A DNA stretch of 6,515 nucleotides from Gammaproteobacteria bacterium (GTDB lineage: Bacteria > Pseudomonadota > Gammaproteobacteria > Pseudomonadales > Azotimanducaceae), in contig PBGU01000048.1 in the NCBI GenBank assembly GCA_002719135.1, forward strand, positions 1 through 6,515. Reading direction: 5' to 3'. Made by a program: the position numbers and the translations under genes. Under the pieces are notes generated by a model. The model was not told the DNA's origin, searched no databases, and worked only from the letters and a program-made list of their open reading frames with translations. This document shows positions 6,231-6,515 of this stretch, in pieces. The first letter of the stretch is position 1. Every line of letters starts with the position of its first letter.

Positions 6231-6515
6231 TCAGAGTTGGTAAACCCGAGTGGCGGTTCCGCTGAAGAGATCATTTTTTTCGGTTTCCGAGAATGCGGCA
6301 GTGATTTTCTTGAGACCATTCCATAGCACGTGATACGAAATTGAAAATCGATCAACAGGAAAATTACTTTCCAGCATGCATCGATCAGTACCGAAGCTCT
6401 CGATGGCGTGGAGGTAGTAAGGCGCGTGTGCAAGCTGCAATTCGTCGGACGTTGCAGGCGTTCGACGAGTATGCCAACCGAATCCGTTGTCTGGCATTGC
6501 GATACCACCTAATTT
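6231..6515 (-). CDS. Amidohydrolase_2 family (TIM-barrel metal-dependent hydrolase), C-terminal part only
   Basis: About 94 C-terminal residues are present, and the frame is open through the right edge, so the N-terminal two thirds of a roughly 300-400-residue protein lie outside. The readable end starts KLGGIAMPDNGFGWHTRR, then an APYYLHAIESFG helix, RCMLESNFPVDR, LWNGLKKI and a final TATRVYQL, which is the typical C-terminus of amidohydrolase_2 (PF04909) proteins. Members are hydrolases or decarboxylases of the amidohydrolase superfamily, and the substrate is not readable here. In the strand-8 motif this protein has ESNFP, whereas many relatives have an Asp at that place (SDYP). This is a recurrent subfamily variant rather than clear decay. 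The internal ATG at 6497 falls in the middle of the conserved fold and is not the start. The stop lies 59 bp before the MFS ATG, so the two genes are probably co-transcribed. Confidence 0.88.
   Translation of the reverse strand, partial: KLGGIAMPDNGFGWHTRRTPATSDELQLAHAPYYLHAIESFGTDRCMLESNFPVDRFSISYHVLWNGLKKITAAFSETEKNDLFSGTATRVYQL

Noticed and set aside
6227..6508. Alternative minus-strand frame of 93 codons over the amidohydrolase
   Set aside because: The frame ending at 6231 gives clear amidohydrolase_2 C-terminal motifs. This one gives none.

Overview
The window looks like ordinary bacterial chromosome, densely coded and of moderately high GC. It has no sign of phage, insertion sequences, CRISPR, tRNA or rRNA. 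The gene content is a soluble NAD-linked formate dehydrogenase, a luciferase-like (LLM) flavin/F420 oxidoreductase, an MFS carrier and an amidohydrolase_2 protein. This suits an aerobic heterotroph that oxidises diverse organic compounds. LLM oxidoreductases, amidohydrolases and small MFS carriers together recall marine lineages such as SAR202 Chloroflexota, but also several proteobacterial groups, so the taxon cannot be fixed from this window.

Left part (1-3870, minus strand): an fdsG-fdsB-fdsA operon read right to left, with fdsA running off the left edge. Both junctions are 4-bp ATGA stop/start overlaps, so the three subunits are probably translationally coupled. FdsA carries the bis-MGD molybdenum/tungsten active site (Cys371-His372, Arg572) and ligands for one [2Fe-2S] and four [4Fe-4S] clusters. 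FdsB carries the FMN/NADH site and one [4Fe-4S] cluster. FdsG carries one [2Fe-2S] cluster. Electrons from formate should pass from the Mo/W centre through the FdsA clusters to FMN in FdsB and then to NAD+. The reverse direction, CO2 reduction, is known for the family.

Middle (3871-4061): a 191-bp divergent intergenic region. It holds an extended -10-like element facing fdsG, a spaced inverted repeat (GTTAGC-N18-GCTAAC) just upstream of it, two 8-bp palindromes, and a GGAGG ribosome binding site for the rightward gene.

Right part: a complete LLM-class oxidoreductase (4062-4991, plus). It meets an MFS transporter (4972-6171, minus) tail to tail with a 20-bp overlap of the coding ends. Upstream of the transporter is the C-terminal end of an amidohydrolase_2 gene (6231-6515, minus) that enters from the right edge. 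Amidohydrolase and transporter are probably one transcription unit. The transporter's 5' end is odd: plausible family-like protein sequence and a perfect AGGAGG lie upstream of the first ATG, but there is no ATG, GTG or TTG in frame there.

One possible reading is an uptake and degradation island (carrier, hydrolase, oxidoreductase) next to a formate-to-NADH module. That link is inferred only from position. I found no clearly new biological system. The items most worth a second look are the MFS start, the divergent control region and the LLM/formate dehydrogenase pairing.
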